A stretch of 64,000 nucleotides of DNA. Origin: Pseudomonas putida W15Oct28 (lineage in GTDB: Bacteria; Pseudomonadota; Gammaproteobacteria; Pseudomonadales; Pseudomonadaceae). Each line of letters opens with the position of its first letter. The stretch's first letter is position 1. The notes below the pieces were generated by a model. The model was not told where the DNA came from. It made no database searches and was given only the letters and a program-made list of their open reading frames with translations. The DNA is taken from assembly GCF_000708715.2 (NCBI RefSeq), contig NZ_JENB01000003.1:125754-189753 (forward strand). The letters run 5' to 3'. Positions 25,069 to 33,199 of this stretch are shown here, piece after piece. The position numbers and the translations under genes are program-made.

Positions 25069-25662
25069 ATGACCGCTGCCCCACCCCCTCACACAGAGCC
25101 AGGACGCTGCAAACGCCTGAAAGCGGCCAGCAGCAGCGACCATGACAACGTCGACGCACTGGTGATGGCGGCGCGGCCCTTCGCAGACCGCGAACGTTAT
25201 GCCTGCTTCCTGCAGGTGCAGCACCGTTTCCACGGCAGCCTGTTGTCGCTTTACCGCGACGAGGCGCTCAACCTGCGCCTGCCGGGGCTGGTGCAACTGT
25301 CGCGTTTTTCGGCAGTCGAGGACGACCTGCGTGACCTCGGCCTGCCGCTGCCTGAGCTGCCCCAACAGGTTTGCACCAGTGCGGCCCAGGCCTTGGGCTG
25401 GCTGTATTGCAGTGAAGGCTCCAACCTGGGCGCAGCGTTCCTGTTCAAGCAGACCCAGCGTCTGGGCCTGAATGGCGATGAGGGTGCCCGCCACCTGGCG
25501 CCGCACCCCGACGGACGTGCACTGCACTGGCGCGAGTTCGTGGCCAGGCTTGATGGCCTGGTGCTGGATGAGGGGGAGGAAGCAGAAGTTGTGGCGGGGG
25601 CGATTGCTGCGTTCGACAGTTACCGGACGCATCTGCGTGAGGTATTCCCACAGGATCGGTAG
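25069..25662 (+). CDS. Biliverdin-producing heme oxygenase (HemO/BphO-like)
   Basis: A 197-residue protein of the bacterial heme oxygenase family. The proximal-histidine helix is LKAASSSDHDNVDALVM near residue 20, and the distal helix region is the GWLYCSEGSNLGAAFLFKQT segment. The start at 25069 gives the usual short N-terminus; upstream in-frame codons cross an inverted repeat. It would open heme to biliverdin, iron and CO. No bacteriophytochrome gene or heme-uptake gene is adjacent, so its role (iron recovery or chromophore supply) cannot be settled from the context. Confidence 0.75.
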   Translation: MTAAPPPHTEPGRCKRLKAASSSDHDNVDALVMAARPFADRERYACFLQVQHRFHGSLLSLYRDEALNLRLPGLVQLSRFSAVEDDLRDLGLPLPELPQQVCTSAAQALGWLYCSEGSNLGAAFLFKQTQRLGLNGDEGARHLAPHPDGRALHWREFVARLDGLVLDEGEEAEVVAGAIAAFDSYRTHLREVFPQDR

Positions 25663-25671
25663 GCCTTGCAC

Positions 25672-25757
25672 TGTGGGAGCGGGCGTGCCCGCGAAGCAGG
25701 CAACGCGGTGCATGGCACCGGCTACGCCGGTGTTCGCGGGCACGCCCGCTCCCACAC
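25672..25757. repeat. Mirrored REP pair 7
   Basis: Inverted copies of the GGGAGCGGGCGTGCCCGCGA class with the internal CACCGGCTACGCCGGTG palindrome, between the convergent heme oxygenase and cioB genes. A small ACAGGT/ACCTGT hairpin follows at 25777-25793. Confidence 0.85.
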
Positions 25758-25816
25758 AGTACAGCCGGCTTAGGGACAGGTGCTGTACCTGTGGGAAAGG
25801 GTTTGGCCGCGACGCC

Positions 25817-26824
25817 TCAGTGGTACCCCTCGCCGTCCTTGACCTTGCCGCGGAACACGTAATACGACCAGGCCGAATAGCCGAGGATGAACGGAATGAT
25901 CAGCAGCGCCCCGACCAGGGCGAAGCCCAGGCTCTGGGGCGGCGCTGCGGCTTCCCAGATGGTCAGGCTGGGCGGCAGCACATACGGCCAGATACTGATT
26001 ACCAGCCCGGTGAACCCGAGGAACACCAGCAGCAGCGACCAGACGAAAGGCCCGGCGTGCGGTGCGCCGCGCAACGACTTGAGGATCGCCCAGGTGGCCA
26101 CCAGCACCAGCACCGGTACCGGCAGGAAGAACAAGAAGTTCGGCAGGCTGAACCAGCGCTCGAAAATGGCCGGGTGGGTCAGTGGCGTCCAGATGCTGAC
26201 GATCAGCATCGCCGCCACCGTCGCCAAGGTAATCGGTGAGCACGCGCGAATGATGCTGGCCTGCAACCGGCCTTCAGTTTTCAACACCAGCCAGGTGGCG
26301 CCCAGCAGCGCATACGCCACCACCACCCCGACCCCGCAGAACACGTTGAACGGTGTCAGCCAGCTCATCACACCATTGGTGGCCACGCCGTCGACAATCG
26401 CATGCCCTTCGATGAACGCCCCCAGCATCACCCCCTGGAAAAACGCCGCCGCGTAGGACCCGCCCGTGAACGCCTTGTCCCAGAACGGCTTGTGCGCCTC
26501 GTCGGCCTTGAAGCGGAACTCGAACGACACACCACGCCAGATCAACCCGGCCAGCAGGCCGAGCGCGGGGATGTACAGCGCACTGAGCAAGATGGCGTAG
26601 ACCTTGGGGAACGCCGCCATCAACCCTGCCCCACCCAGCACCAGCCAGGTTTCGTTGCCATCCCACACCGGCGCCACGGTGTTGACCATGGTGTCGCGGT
26701 GGTCGCGGTCGGTGATGAACGGGAACAGGATGCCGATACCCAGATCGAAGCCGTCCATGATGACGTACATCATCACGCCAAAGCCGATGATCAAAAACCA
26801 GATCAGCGGAAGATCAATACCCAT
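25817..26824 (-). CDS. cioB: Cytochrome bd-type quinol oxidase subunit II (CioB)
   Basis: A 335-residue CydB/CioB membrane protein. It starts with the family's LPLIWFLIIGFGVMMYVIMD, followed by GFDLGIGILFPF and VWDGNETWLVLGGAGLMAAF. The gene lies 14 bases after cioA on the same strand and forms the second subunit of the oxidase that reduces oxygen to water at the expense of ubiquinol. It is the last gene of the minus-strand run that starts with the sulfite reductase gene. Confidence 0.93.
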   Translation of the reverse strand: MGIDLPLIWFLIIGFGVMMYVIMDGFDLGIGILFPFITDRDHRDTMVNTVAPVWDGNETWLVLGGAGLMAAFPKVYAILLSALYIPALGLLAGLIWRGVSFEFRFKADEAHKPFWDKAFTGGSYAAAFFQGVMLGAFIEGHAIVDGVATNGVMSWLTPFNVFCGVGVVVAYALLGATWLVLKTEGRLQASIIRACSPITLATVAAMLIVSIWTPLTHPAIFERWFSLPNFLFFLPVPVLVLVATWAILKSLRGAPHAGPFVWSLLLVFLGFTGLVISIWPYVLPPSLTIWEAAAPPQSLGFALVGALLIIPFILGYSAWSYYVFRGKVKDGEGYH

Positions 26825-26838
26825 GACAACGTCTCCGG

Positions 26839-28260
26839 TCAGTCAGTGTGATTGGGCGAATGTGGATACAGCGGGTCGTCCACTGCCGACAACGGGCGGG
26901 CGGGCCGCTGGTTGGCGGTCACGGGCTGCTCGTGGTCGTCGTGCGCCTGCGGCCCCTTGCCCACCAGGCGCAACATGTAGGCGACGCCGGTGCCGAATAC
27001 CCCGATGTACATCACCACCAGTACCACCAGGCCTACCGACAGGGTCAGCTCCGAATGGTCTGAAACCGCGTCCTTGGTACGCATCAGGCCGTACACCACC
27101 CAGGGCTGGCGGCCGATCTCGGTGACGTACCAGCCGGCCAGCAAGGCCACCAGGCCCGAGGGCCCCATCCACAATGCAAACCGCGCGAGCCCCCGTGACG
27201 CGTACAACCGTCCACGCCAGCGCTGCCAGGTGCCATACAGGCCAAGCACGACCATCAACAGCCCCAGGCCGACCATGACCCGGAAGCACCAAAACACAAT
27301 GGTCGAGTTCGGCCGGTCTTCTTTGGCGAAGTCTTTCAAGCCTGGGATCTGCCCATGCAGGCTGTGGGTCAGGATCAGGCTGGCCAGGTTGGGGATTTCA
27401 ACCTTGTAGCGGGTGGTTTCGGCCTCCATGTCCGGGATGCCGAACAGGATCAGCGGCACGCCCTGCCCCGGTGTGTTGCTCCAGTGCCCCTCCATCGCAG
27501 CGATCTTCGCCGGCTGGTACTTGAGCGTGTTCAAGCCGTGCATGTCACCGATCAGCACCTGCAACGGCGCAGTAAACAGCAGCATCCATAGGGCCATCGA
27601 GAACATCCGCCGCACCGCCGGGGTGTTATTGCCGCGCAACAGGTGCCACGCCGCCGAAGCGCCGACGAACAACGCGGTCGACAGCATTGCAGCAGTGACC
27701 ATATGGGCCAGGCGGTACGGGAACGATGGGTTGAAAATGATGGCGAACCAGTCCACCGGCACCACCACGCCATTGATCACTTCATGCCCTTGCGGTGTCT
27801 GCATCCAGCTGTTCGATGCCAGGATCCAGGTGGCAGAGATCATCGTGCCCACGGCCACCATGACGGTGGCAAAAAAGTGCAGGCCGCGGCCGACCTTGTG
27901 CCAGCCGAACAGCATCACCCCGAGAAAGCCCGCTTCAAGGAAGAAGGCCGTCAGCACCTCGTAGGTCAGCAACGGGCCGGTGATGCTGCCGGCGAACTGC
28001 GAGTAGAAACTCCAGTTGGTGCCGAACTGGTACGCCATGACCAGCCCCGAGACCACGCCCATGGCGAAGTTGACGGCGAAGATCTTCGACCAGAAGTGGT
28101 ACAGGTCGAGGTAGGCGTTGTCTTTCTTCCACAGCCACAAACCTTCCAGAACCGCCAGGAATGCCGCAAGGCCAATGGTGATGGCCGGGAAGATAATGTG
28201 AAAGGTAATGGTGAAACCGAACTGTATACGGGCCAGCTCCAGGGCTGTAAGGCTGAACAT
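26839..28260 (-). CDS. cioA: Cytochrome bd-type quinol oxidase subunit I (CioA, cyanide-insensitive type)
   Basis: A 473-residue CydA/CioA protein. The heme-ligand histidine lies in FTITFHIIFPAITIG near residue 20, and the conserved GWYVTEIGRQPW motif is near 390. The quinol-binding loop is short, giving the 470-490-residue length of the Pseudomonas cyanide-insensitive oxidase rather than the longer E. coli CydA. I start it at 28260, where GAGG lies seven bases upstream; the longer frame would lie inside DUF934. Only two bases separate its start from the DUF934 stop, so it is very likely co-transcribed with the sulfite reductase genes. Confidence 0.93.
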   Translation of the reverse strand: MFSLTALELARIQFGFTITFHIIFPAITIGLAAFLAVLEGLWLWKKDNAYLDLYHFWSKIFAVNFAMGVVSGLVMAYQFGTNWSFYSQFAGSITGPLLTYEVLTAFFLEAGFLGVMLFGWHKVGRGLHFFATVMVAVGTMISATWILASNSWMQTPQGHEVINGVVVPVDWFAIIFNPSFPYRLAHMVTAAMLSTALFVGASAAWHLLRGNNTPAVRRMFSMALWMLLFTAPLQVLIGDMHGLNTLKYQPAKIAAMEGHWSNTPGQGVPLILFGIPDMEAETTRYKVEIPNLASLILTHSLHGQIPGLKDFAKEDRPNSTIVFWCFRVMVGLGLLMVVLGLYGTWQRWRGRLYASRGLARFALWMGPSGLVALLAGWYVTEIGRQPWVVYGLMRTKDAVSDHSELTLSVGLVVLVVMYIGVFGTGVAYMLRLVGKGPQAHDDHEQPVTANQRPARPLSAVDDPLYPHSPNHTD

Positions 28261-28262
28261 GG

Positions 28263-28739
28263 CTATGCCTCGCTCCGTTGGGAAAGACGTTGCAGCAGGG
28301 TGCGTGGACGGGCCTGGTGATGGGCGGCCGCGGCGTCCTGCCAGCGCTGCGCCGGCACGCTGGCCGACACCCGTGCACTGGTGAACCCGCACTGCAACAA
28401 CATGGCGAACTGGTCGGGCAGCAAAGGCCCGACGGCACGCAGGTCACCCCTGAAGCCGTGGCGCTCGCGCAGCAATCTGGCAAGGGTGAAGCCGCGGCCA
28501 TCGCGTGACTTGGCGAACTCGACCACGATCAACGCCAGGTGGCCGAGCAATGGCAGCACCTGCGCCGGGTCCTGGTCGGCGGCCAGCCACAGGCCTTCGG
28601 CCGGTTGGCCGAAACGCATGTGGTAGTCATCCCACTGCTGCGGCTGTAGCACGGTTTGCGGGGCGTAGGTTGGCAGCGCTTCACCATCCAGGTAGCGCCA
28701 GTTGTCGGGCTGAACCCGGCCATCACGATCAACGAGCAT
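28263..28739 (-). CDS. DUF934 protein, sulfite reductase partner
   Basis: A 158-residue DUF934 protein. The central LALIVVEFAKSRDGRGFTLA and RERHGFRGDLRAVGPLLPDQ stretches are the family hallmark. DUF934 genes nearly always follow cysI-type sulfite/nitrite reductase genes, as here, where the start overlaps the reductase stop by 11 bases. Its biochemical role is not established; assistance in oxidoreductase function is usually assumed. The following gene, cioA, begins two bases after its stop. Confidence 0.9.
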   Translation of the reverse strand: MLVDRDGRVQPDNWRYLDGEALPTYAPQTVLQPQQWDDYHMRFGQPAEGLWLAADQDPAQVLPLLGHLALIVVEFAKSRDGRGFTLARLLRERHGFRGDLRAVGPLLPDQFAMLLQCGFTSARVSASVPAQRWQDAAAAHHQARPRTLLQRLSQRSEA

Positions 28740-30741
28740 CACGCAGCACCTCCTTGAACGGCTCGATACCGACACGGCGATAGGTATCGAGGAAGCGCTC
28801 GGCGTCCTCGCGCAATTGCAGGTAGATGCCAACGATGGCCTCGACGACGTCGGGCACCTCCTCGAAGGGCACCGAACGGCCCAGGATGGTCCCGACCGCG
28901 GCGTCCTCTTCGGCACTGCCGCCCAGGGTGATCTGGTAGTTTTCGTGGCCGGCCTTGTCCAGGCCGAGGATGCCGATATGCGCCACATGGTGGTGGGCGC
29001 AGGCATTGATACAGCCCGAGACATTGAGTTTCAGTTCGCCGATGTCCTGTTGCCGGGCCGCGTCGAAACGCAAGGCGATGCGTTGGGCGACCGGCACCGA
29101 ACGGGCGGTGGCCAGGCTGCAGTAATCCATGCCCGGGCAGGCGATGGCGTCGGACAACAAACCGATATTGCTGGTCGCCAGCCCGGCCTGGCGCAAGGCC
29201 TGCCATACGCTGTACAGGTCGCCCTGGCGGATGTGCGGCAGCACCAGGTTCTGCTCGTGGGACACGCGAATCTCGTTCAGCGAGTAGGCCTCGGCGAGGT
29301 CGGCCAGGCTGAGCATTTCCTCGGCGCTGATATCGCCGGGGATACCACCCGGTGGTTTCAGCGAGATGACCGCGCTGATGTAGCCACGCTGTTTGTGCGG
29401 GTGGGTATTGGTGCGTACCCAGCTGGCGAACGCGTTGTCGTCGGCCCGCGCACGCAGGAAGCTGTCACACAACCCGGGCAGCGCCTCGAAGGCCGGCTGC
29501 ACGAAACGGGCACGGATCCCCTGGACGATGGCCGGCTCCAGGTACTGGTGATCGGCTGGCAGGCTGGCGAACTCGTGCTCGATCATTTCAATGAAACGGC
29601 CGGGCTTGAGCTCGCGCACCAGTATCTTGATGCGCGCCTTGTACAGGTTGTCGCGCCGGCCCAGGGCGTTGTACACCCGCAGGATGGCTTCGACATAACG
29701 CAGCAGTTCGCGCTCCGGCAACCACTCCCGCACCCGGGTGCCAACAATCGGCGTACGCCCCAGGCCGCCCCCGGCATACACCTGGAAGCCCACTTCACCC
29801 TGCGCATTGCGCTGCGCCAGGATGCCGATATCGTGGAAGCGCACAGCCGCGCGGTCCTTGGGGCTGCCGGTAATGGCAATCTTGAACTTGCGTGGCAGGT
29901 AGGTGAACTCCGGGTGGTCGGTGGACCACTGGCGCAGGATCTCGGCATGCACCCGTGGGTCCAGCACTTCATCCTCGGCGGCCCCGGCAAAGTGGTCGGT
30001 GGTAACGTTGCGGATGCAGTTGCCACTGGTCTGGATGCAATGCAGGTCGGCATCGGCCAGTACCGACAGGATTTCTGGCGTATCGGCCAGGCGCGGCCAG
30101 TTGAACTGGATGTTCTGCCGGGTAGTGAGGTGGCCGTAGCCCTTGTCATAGGTGCGAGCCACGTAGGCCAGCTGGCGGAGCTGCACTGCGCTCAAGGTGC
30201 CATAGGGGATGGCCACGCGCAGCATGTAGCCGTGCAATTGCAGGTACAGGCCGTTCATCAGCCGGTACACCTTGAACGCCTCTTCGTCCAGCTCGCCGCT
30301 CAAGCGGCGGGCAACCTGCTGCTCGAACTGGCGGGCGCGGTCCTTGAGGAACTCACGCTCGAACGGGTCGTATCGGTACACCCCAGCCTGCCCCGCCGCC
30401 ACCGGCAGCAGCGGGCGCTCGCCCTTGCCACCTTGCGGCGACGCGCCTGCGGCCTGCTTGCCGAGGTCGCTGCGTACCGACGGGCCACGCGAGCGCAGCC
30501 GTTCACGCAGGCTTTTCGGCTGTGGCAGGCCATCGACCAGCCAGGCTTCACAAGGCGTCGGCGCAACCACCTGGTTGGCCCGCACGGCAGCCTCGGCGGC
30601 GAGGGTTGCCGGTACCAGCGCCTGCGCATCGAAGGTGCCGGCCTGTTGCAGTGTGTCTACCCATTCATGCCCGGCATCAAGCCAGACCACAGCCCCATCG
30701 TCGAGGCGATTGGCGCAGATCAGATGACAGTCATCCATCAA
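28729..30741 (-). CDS. cysI: Sulfite (or nitrite) reductase hemoprotein with DUF2849-like N-terminal fusion
   Basis: A 670-residue protein. Residues from about 115 on form a complete siroheme/[4Fe-4S] reductase: YGHLTTRQNIQFNWP, TSGNCIRNVTTDHFAG, PRKFKIAITGSPKDRAA, and the cluster cysteines Cys535/Cys541 (CPGMDYC) and Cys577/Cys581 (CINAC). The first 85 or so residues (ICANRLDDGAVVWLDAGHEW, then PKSLRERLRSRGPSV) resemble DUF2849, normally a separate small gene just upstream of cysI in alphaproteobacteria. A low-complexity linker joins the two. The usual Pseudomonas protein has about 550 residues, so the extension is real. It reduces sulfite to sulfide in assimilation, though nitrite is possible. 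It overlaps DUF934 and is divergent from a MocR regulator. Confidence 0.9.
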   Translation of the reverse strand: MMDDCHLICANRLDDGAVVWLDAGHEWVDTLQQAGTFDAQALVPATLAAEAAVRANQVVAPTPCEAWLVDGLPQPKSLRERLRSRGPSVRSDLGKQAAGASPQGGKGERPLLPVAAGQAGVYRYDPFEREFLKDRARQFEQQVARRLSGELDEEAFKVYRLMNGLYLQLHGYMLRVAIPYGTLSAVQLRQLAYVARTYDKGYGHLTTRQNIQFNWPRLADTPEILSVLADADLHCIQTSGNCIRNVTTDHFAGAAEDEVLDPRVHAEILRQWSTDHPEFTYLPRKFKIAITGSPKDRAAVRFHDIGILAQRNAQGEVGFQVYAGGGLGRTPIVGTRVREWLPERELLRYVEAILRVYNALGRRDNLYKARIKILVRELKPGRFIEMIEHEFASLPADHQYLEPAIVQGIRARFVQPAFEALPGLCDSFLRARADDNAFASWVRTNTHPHKQRGYISAVISLKPPGGIPGDISAEEMLSLADLAEAYSLNEIRVSHEQNLVLPHIRQGDLYSVWQALRQAGLATSNIGLLSDAIACPGMDYCSLATARSVPVAQRIALRFDAARQQDIGELKLNVSGCINACAHHHVAHIGILGLDKAGHENYQITLGGSAEEDAAVGTILGRSVPFEEVPDVVEAIVGIYLQLREDAERFLDTYRRVGIEPFKEVLRDAR

Positions 30742-30817
30742 ACATCTCCATGACTGGCAGCCCGGAAGCGCTTATCGTTGCAACCCTGCCGCGCCGTTCC
30801 GGTGCACATCAAATAAA

Positions 30818-30883
30818 CCATACGCTTTCCATATTGTATGGATTTGTTAACAACCATATGTCATGATATGCCTATGCGTATGG
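30818..30883. promoter_or_regulatory. Repeated CCATAY/GTATGG half-sites, candidate MocR operators
   Basis: CCATAC (30818), CCATAT (30829), GTATGG (30836), CCATAT (30854) and GTATGG (30878) crowd into 66 bases of the 165-base gap between the divergent sulfite reductase and MocR genes. CCATAC/GTATGG at 30818-30841 is a perfect inverted repeat with a 12-base spacer. MocR regulators commonly bind such repeated half-sites, so this is the likely control region for both directions. Confidence 0.6.
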
Positions 30884-30906
30884 ACTGACAACCGGGAGGA
30901 AGACCT

Positions 30907-32313
30907 ATGCCTCTTGCCGAAACGCCAAGAGAAGCTGCTCAAATGCGCTGGACAAAGCCTTTAAAGCCAAAATCAGGCCCCAGATACATACAGATTGCAG
31001 ACATGATTGCAGAATCCATACAGTCTGGAATTTTGCAGGACGGCGAGCAGATTCCGCCGCAACGTGCACTGGCTGCGCACCTGGGCGTCGACTTGACCAC
31101 GGTGACCCGGGCTTATGCCGAGGCTCGCGACCGTGGCCTGATTGCCTCCTACAGTGGCCGCGGCTCGTTCATCCTCGGCGCCCGCGAGACGTCCGCCCTG
31201 GCAGGCATCGACCTGACCATGAACATCCCGCCGCAGCCGGCCAATGGCTCGATGGCCCAGCGTGTGGGCGCCGGGCTGGAACAGGTGCTGCAGCGCAACC
31301 GCATCGAAGCACTGTCGCCCTACCAGGACGAACCGACCACCCGCTCGCTGCTGCAGGCGGCGCAGGGTTGGCTGAAACCGGCATTGGGTGATCTGGACAG
31401 CCGCAGCCTGGAAGTCTGCTCGGGTTCGCAAGCGGCCATCTTTGCCATCCTCAGCGCCCACGCCCGCGCAGGTGACGCCATTCTCTGCGATCCACTCACC
31501 TACCCCGGCCTGCTGCTGGCCGCCCGGCAACTGGGGCTGCGCATTGTCGCGGTGGCCAGTGATGCCGACGGCATGCGCCCGGACGACCTGGAGCAGGCCT
31601 GCCAGGACAGCGGTGCCCGCCTGCTGTACCTCAACCCTACGTTCCACAACCCCACCGCGCACACCATGCCCGCAGCCCGGCGCCAGGCAATTGCCGAGGT
31701 GTTGCTCAAGCGCGGTATCACGCTGATCGAGGATGACCCTTACCGTTATCTGCTCGACGACGCGCCGGCGCCCATCGCCTGCCTGACCGGGGGCGCCAAT
31801 ACGTACTACCTGGCGTCGCTGTCCAAGTGCCTGTGGCCAAGCCTGCGCACGGCCTTTGTGCTGCCACCGCGTGGCGATGACGGGCAAGGCCTGCTCAATG
31901 GCTTGCGCGCATCGAGCATGGGCTGTTCGGCCTTGCTGCTGGCGCTGGTCGAGCAGTGGATCCGCAGCGGCACCGCCAGGGAGCTGGTACAGGAGATCCA
32001 GCGCGAAGCCCGCGCCCGCCAGCATCTGGCACGCACGCTGTTAAGCCATGAGTTCCAGGCCCACCCCACCGGGCTGCACCTCTGGTTGCAACTACCAGCA
32101 CACTGGCACCAGGAGCGGTTTACCCAAGCCTTGGAGGATGTAGGCGTGAGCGTGGCCGGGGCGGACTCGTTCAGCGTGGCAACGCAGGGGCCGGATGCCG
32201 TGCGCATCTCGCTGGGTGGGGCGCCGGACCAGGCCCTGCTGGGGCAGGCGTTGCGCAAGGTGGAGGGGTTGCTGAAGGAAGACCGCCGCCGTGGCGGGCG
32301 GGCGTTTGTGTAA
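30907..32313 (+). CDS. MocR-type regulator (GntR HTH fused to aminotransferase fold)
   Basis: A 468-residue MocR protein. A GntR winged helix-turn-helix occupies about residues 25-95 (YIQIADMIAESIQSGIL, PPQRALAAHLGVDLTTVTRA). The rest is a fold-type I aminotransferase-like domain with the PLP lysine in ASLSKCLWPSLR and the aspartate region in LIEDDPYRYLL. GGGAGGA lies just before the ATG. It is divergent from the sulfite reductase-DUF934-cioAB run and probably controls it in response to an amine or amino acid bound through PLP. A sulfur amino acid or sulfonate would fit the neighbours, but this is inference. Confidence 0.9.
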   Translation: MPLAETPREAAQMRWTKPLKPKSGPRYIQIADMIAESIQSGILQDGEQIPPQRALAAHLGVDLTTVTRAYAEARDRGLIASYSGRGSFILGARETSALAGIDLTMNIPPQPANGSMAQRVGAGLEQVLQRNRIEALSPYQDEPTTRSLLQAAQGWLKPALGDLDSRSLEVCSGSQAAIFAILSAHARAGDAILCDPLTYPGLLLAARQLGLRIVAVASDADGMRPDDLEQACQDSGARLLYLNPTFHNPTAHTMPAARRQAIAEVLLKRGITLIEDDPYRYLLDDAPAPIACLTGGANTYYLASLSKCLWPSLRTAFVLPPRGDDGQGLLNGLRASSMGCSALLLALVEQWIRSGTARELVQEIQREARARQHLARTLLSHEFQAHPTGLHLWLQLPAHWHQERFTQALEDVGVSVAGADSFSVATQGPDAVRISLGGAPDQALLGQALRKVEGLLKEDRRRGGRAFV

Positions 32314-32478
32314 AGGGGTGACCCGGCGTCAAAAGTTCTACAAGTTGTTGCTGCAGCGAACTTTTTCCCGTTTGCCGGTCTATGTGGAAGGCACAGAAAG
32401 GTAGCGGCACGCGAGACAAGGTTCGCCCCACACCTGCTGGCCAGATGGCTCAATTGTTATCAGAGGTTGGCTTCGCTC

Positions 32479-32853
32479 ATGAAAATACATGTCGCAAGGT
32501 TGGTGCTGCTCGGCCTGTTCTCGTTCGCGGCGGTGGGCACGGCATCAGCAACACAAATGAAAGCACCGGTGGCGCAGGCACCGGCCGTTCAGTCACCGGT
32601 GCAGCCAGCAGGCAACCCCTGGTCGAAGGTGGCCAGTGTGGCCGATGCGCAGCCGGCTACACTGCTGGCGCATGACGATGACCGCTGGCATGACCACAGA
32701 AGCGACGGGCGCCGTGAGCAGTGGCGGCGCGAGCAAGCCCGGCGGGACTGGGAGCGGCGGCGTGACTGGGAACGACGCCGCGATTGGGAGCGCCGCCACG
32801 AGCGGGCCATGCACCAGCGCCACCATGACGACCACCGCTACTACCGCCGCTAA
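32479..32853 (+). CDS. Secreted Arg/His-rich hypothetical protein with RDWERR repeats
   Basis: A 124-residue protein I do not recognise. The N-terminus is a clear Sec signal (MKIHVARLVLLGLFSFAAVG, then TASA). A proline/alanine-rich stretch follows, then a highly charged C-terminal half with three consecutive RDWERR hexads and a His-rich end (HQRHHDDHRYYRR). It is likely periplasmic and may bind metal or anionic polymers. The ATG at 32479 is chosen over a TTG at 32467 because it starts the signal peptide directly. It stands alone between the MocR gene and a REP pair. Confidence 0.6.
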   Translation: MKIHVARLVLLGLFSFAAVGTASATQMKAPVAQAPAVQSPVQPAGNPWSKVASVADAQPATLLAHDDDRWHDHRSDGRREQWRREQARRDWERRRDWERRRDWERRHERAMHQRHHDDHRYYRR

Positions 32854-32862
32854 AGCCGACGC

Positions 32863-32968
32863 GATCCCTGTAGGAGCAGCCTTGTGCTGCGAAGAGGCCG
32901 GTACAGGCGCAGCATTTGTGTCGCGAGTACCGGCCTCTTCGCAGCACAAGGCTGCTCCTACAGGGTGA
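32863..32968. repeat. Mirrored REP pair 8
   Basis: Inverted copies of the CCTGTAGGAGCAGCCTTGTG class with arms running into GCTGCGAAGAGGCCGGTAC. They separate the Arg/His-rich secreted protein gene from the small DUF2986-type gene. Confidence 0.85.
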
Positions 32969-33005
32969 TGCGGTAGCCTGAGAGACTGTTGTTACACAGC
33001 CTGCG

Positions 33006-33161
33006 TCAGTCAGCTGGATTGGCGCTATCCCCCGCCGCCTCGGCCTCCATCTTCAGGCGGTCTGCCTTGCAGATGTACTTGGGCTTGCGCGGCGCCAGTT
33101 TGGCATTGGCCTTTTTGGCATGCGCTTCCAATAGCTGCTTGATCTTCTTACGACGGTTCAT
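33006..33161 (-). CDS. Small basic DUF2986-type protein
   Basis: A 51-residue open frame starting ATG at 33161 and ending TGA at 33006. The start MNRRKKIKQLLEAHAKKANA and the central KLAPRKPKYICKADRLKMEA match the DUF2986 family of very small basic proteins common in gammaproteobacteria. Function is unknown. It lies 38 bases downstream of the aminotransferase gene on the same strand and may be co-transcribed with it. Confidence 0.75.
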   Translation of the reverse strand: MNRRKKIKQLLEAHAKKANAKLAPRKPKYICKADRLKMEAEAAGDSANPAD

Positions 33162-33199
33162 AATCCACAGGGCCTGTCAGTGCGGTTTTGCTGAGCACA

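Noticed and set aside
28816..30753. A 645-residue plus-strand frame opposite the sulfite reductase
   Set aside because: Mirror frame of a clear gene with all cofactor motifs; no ribosome site or recognisable domain.
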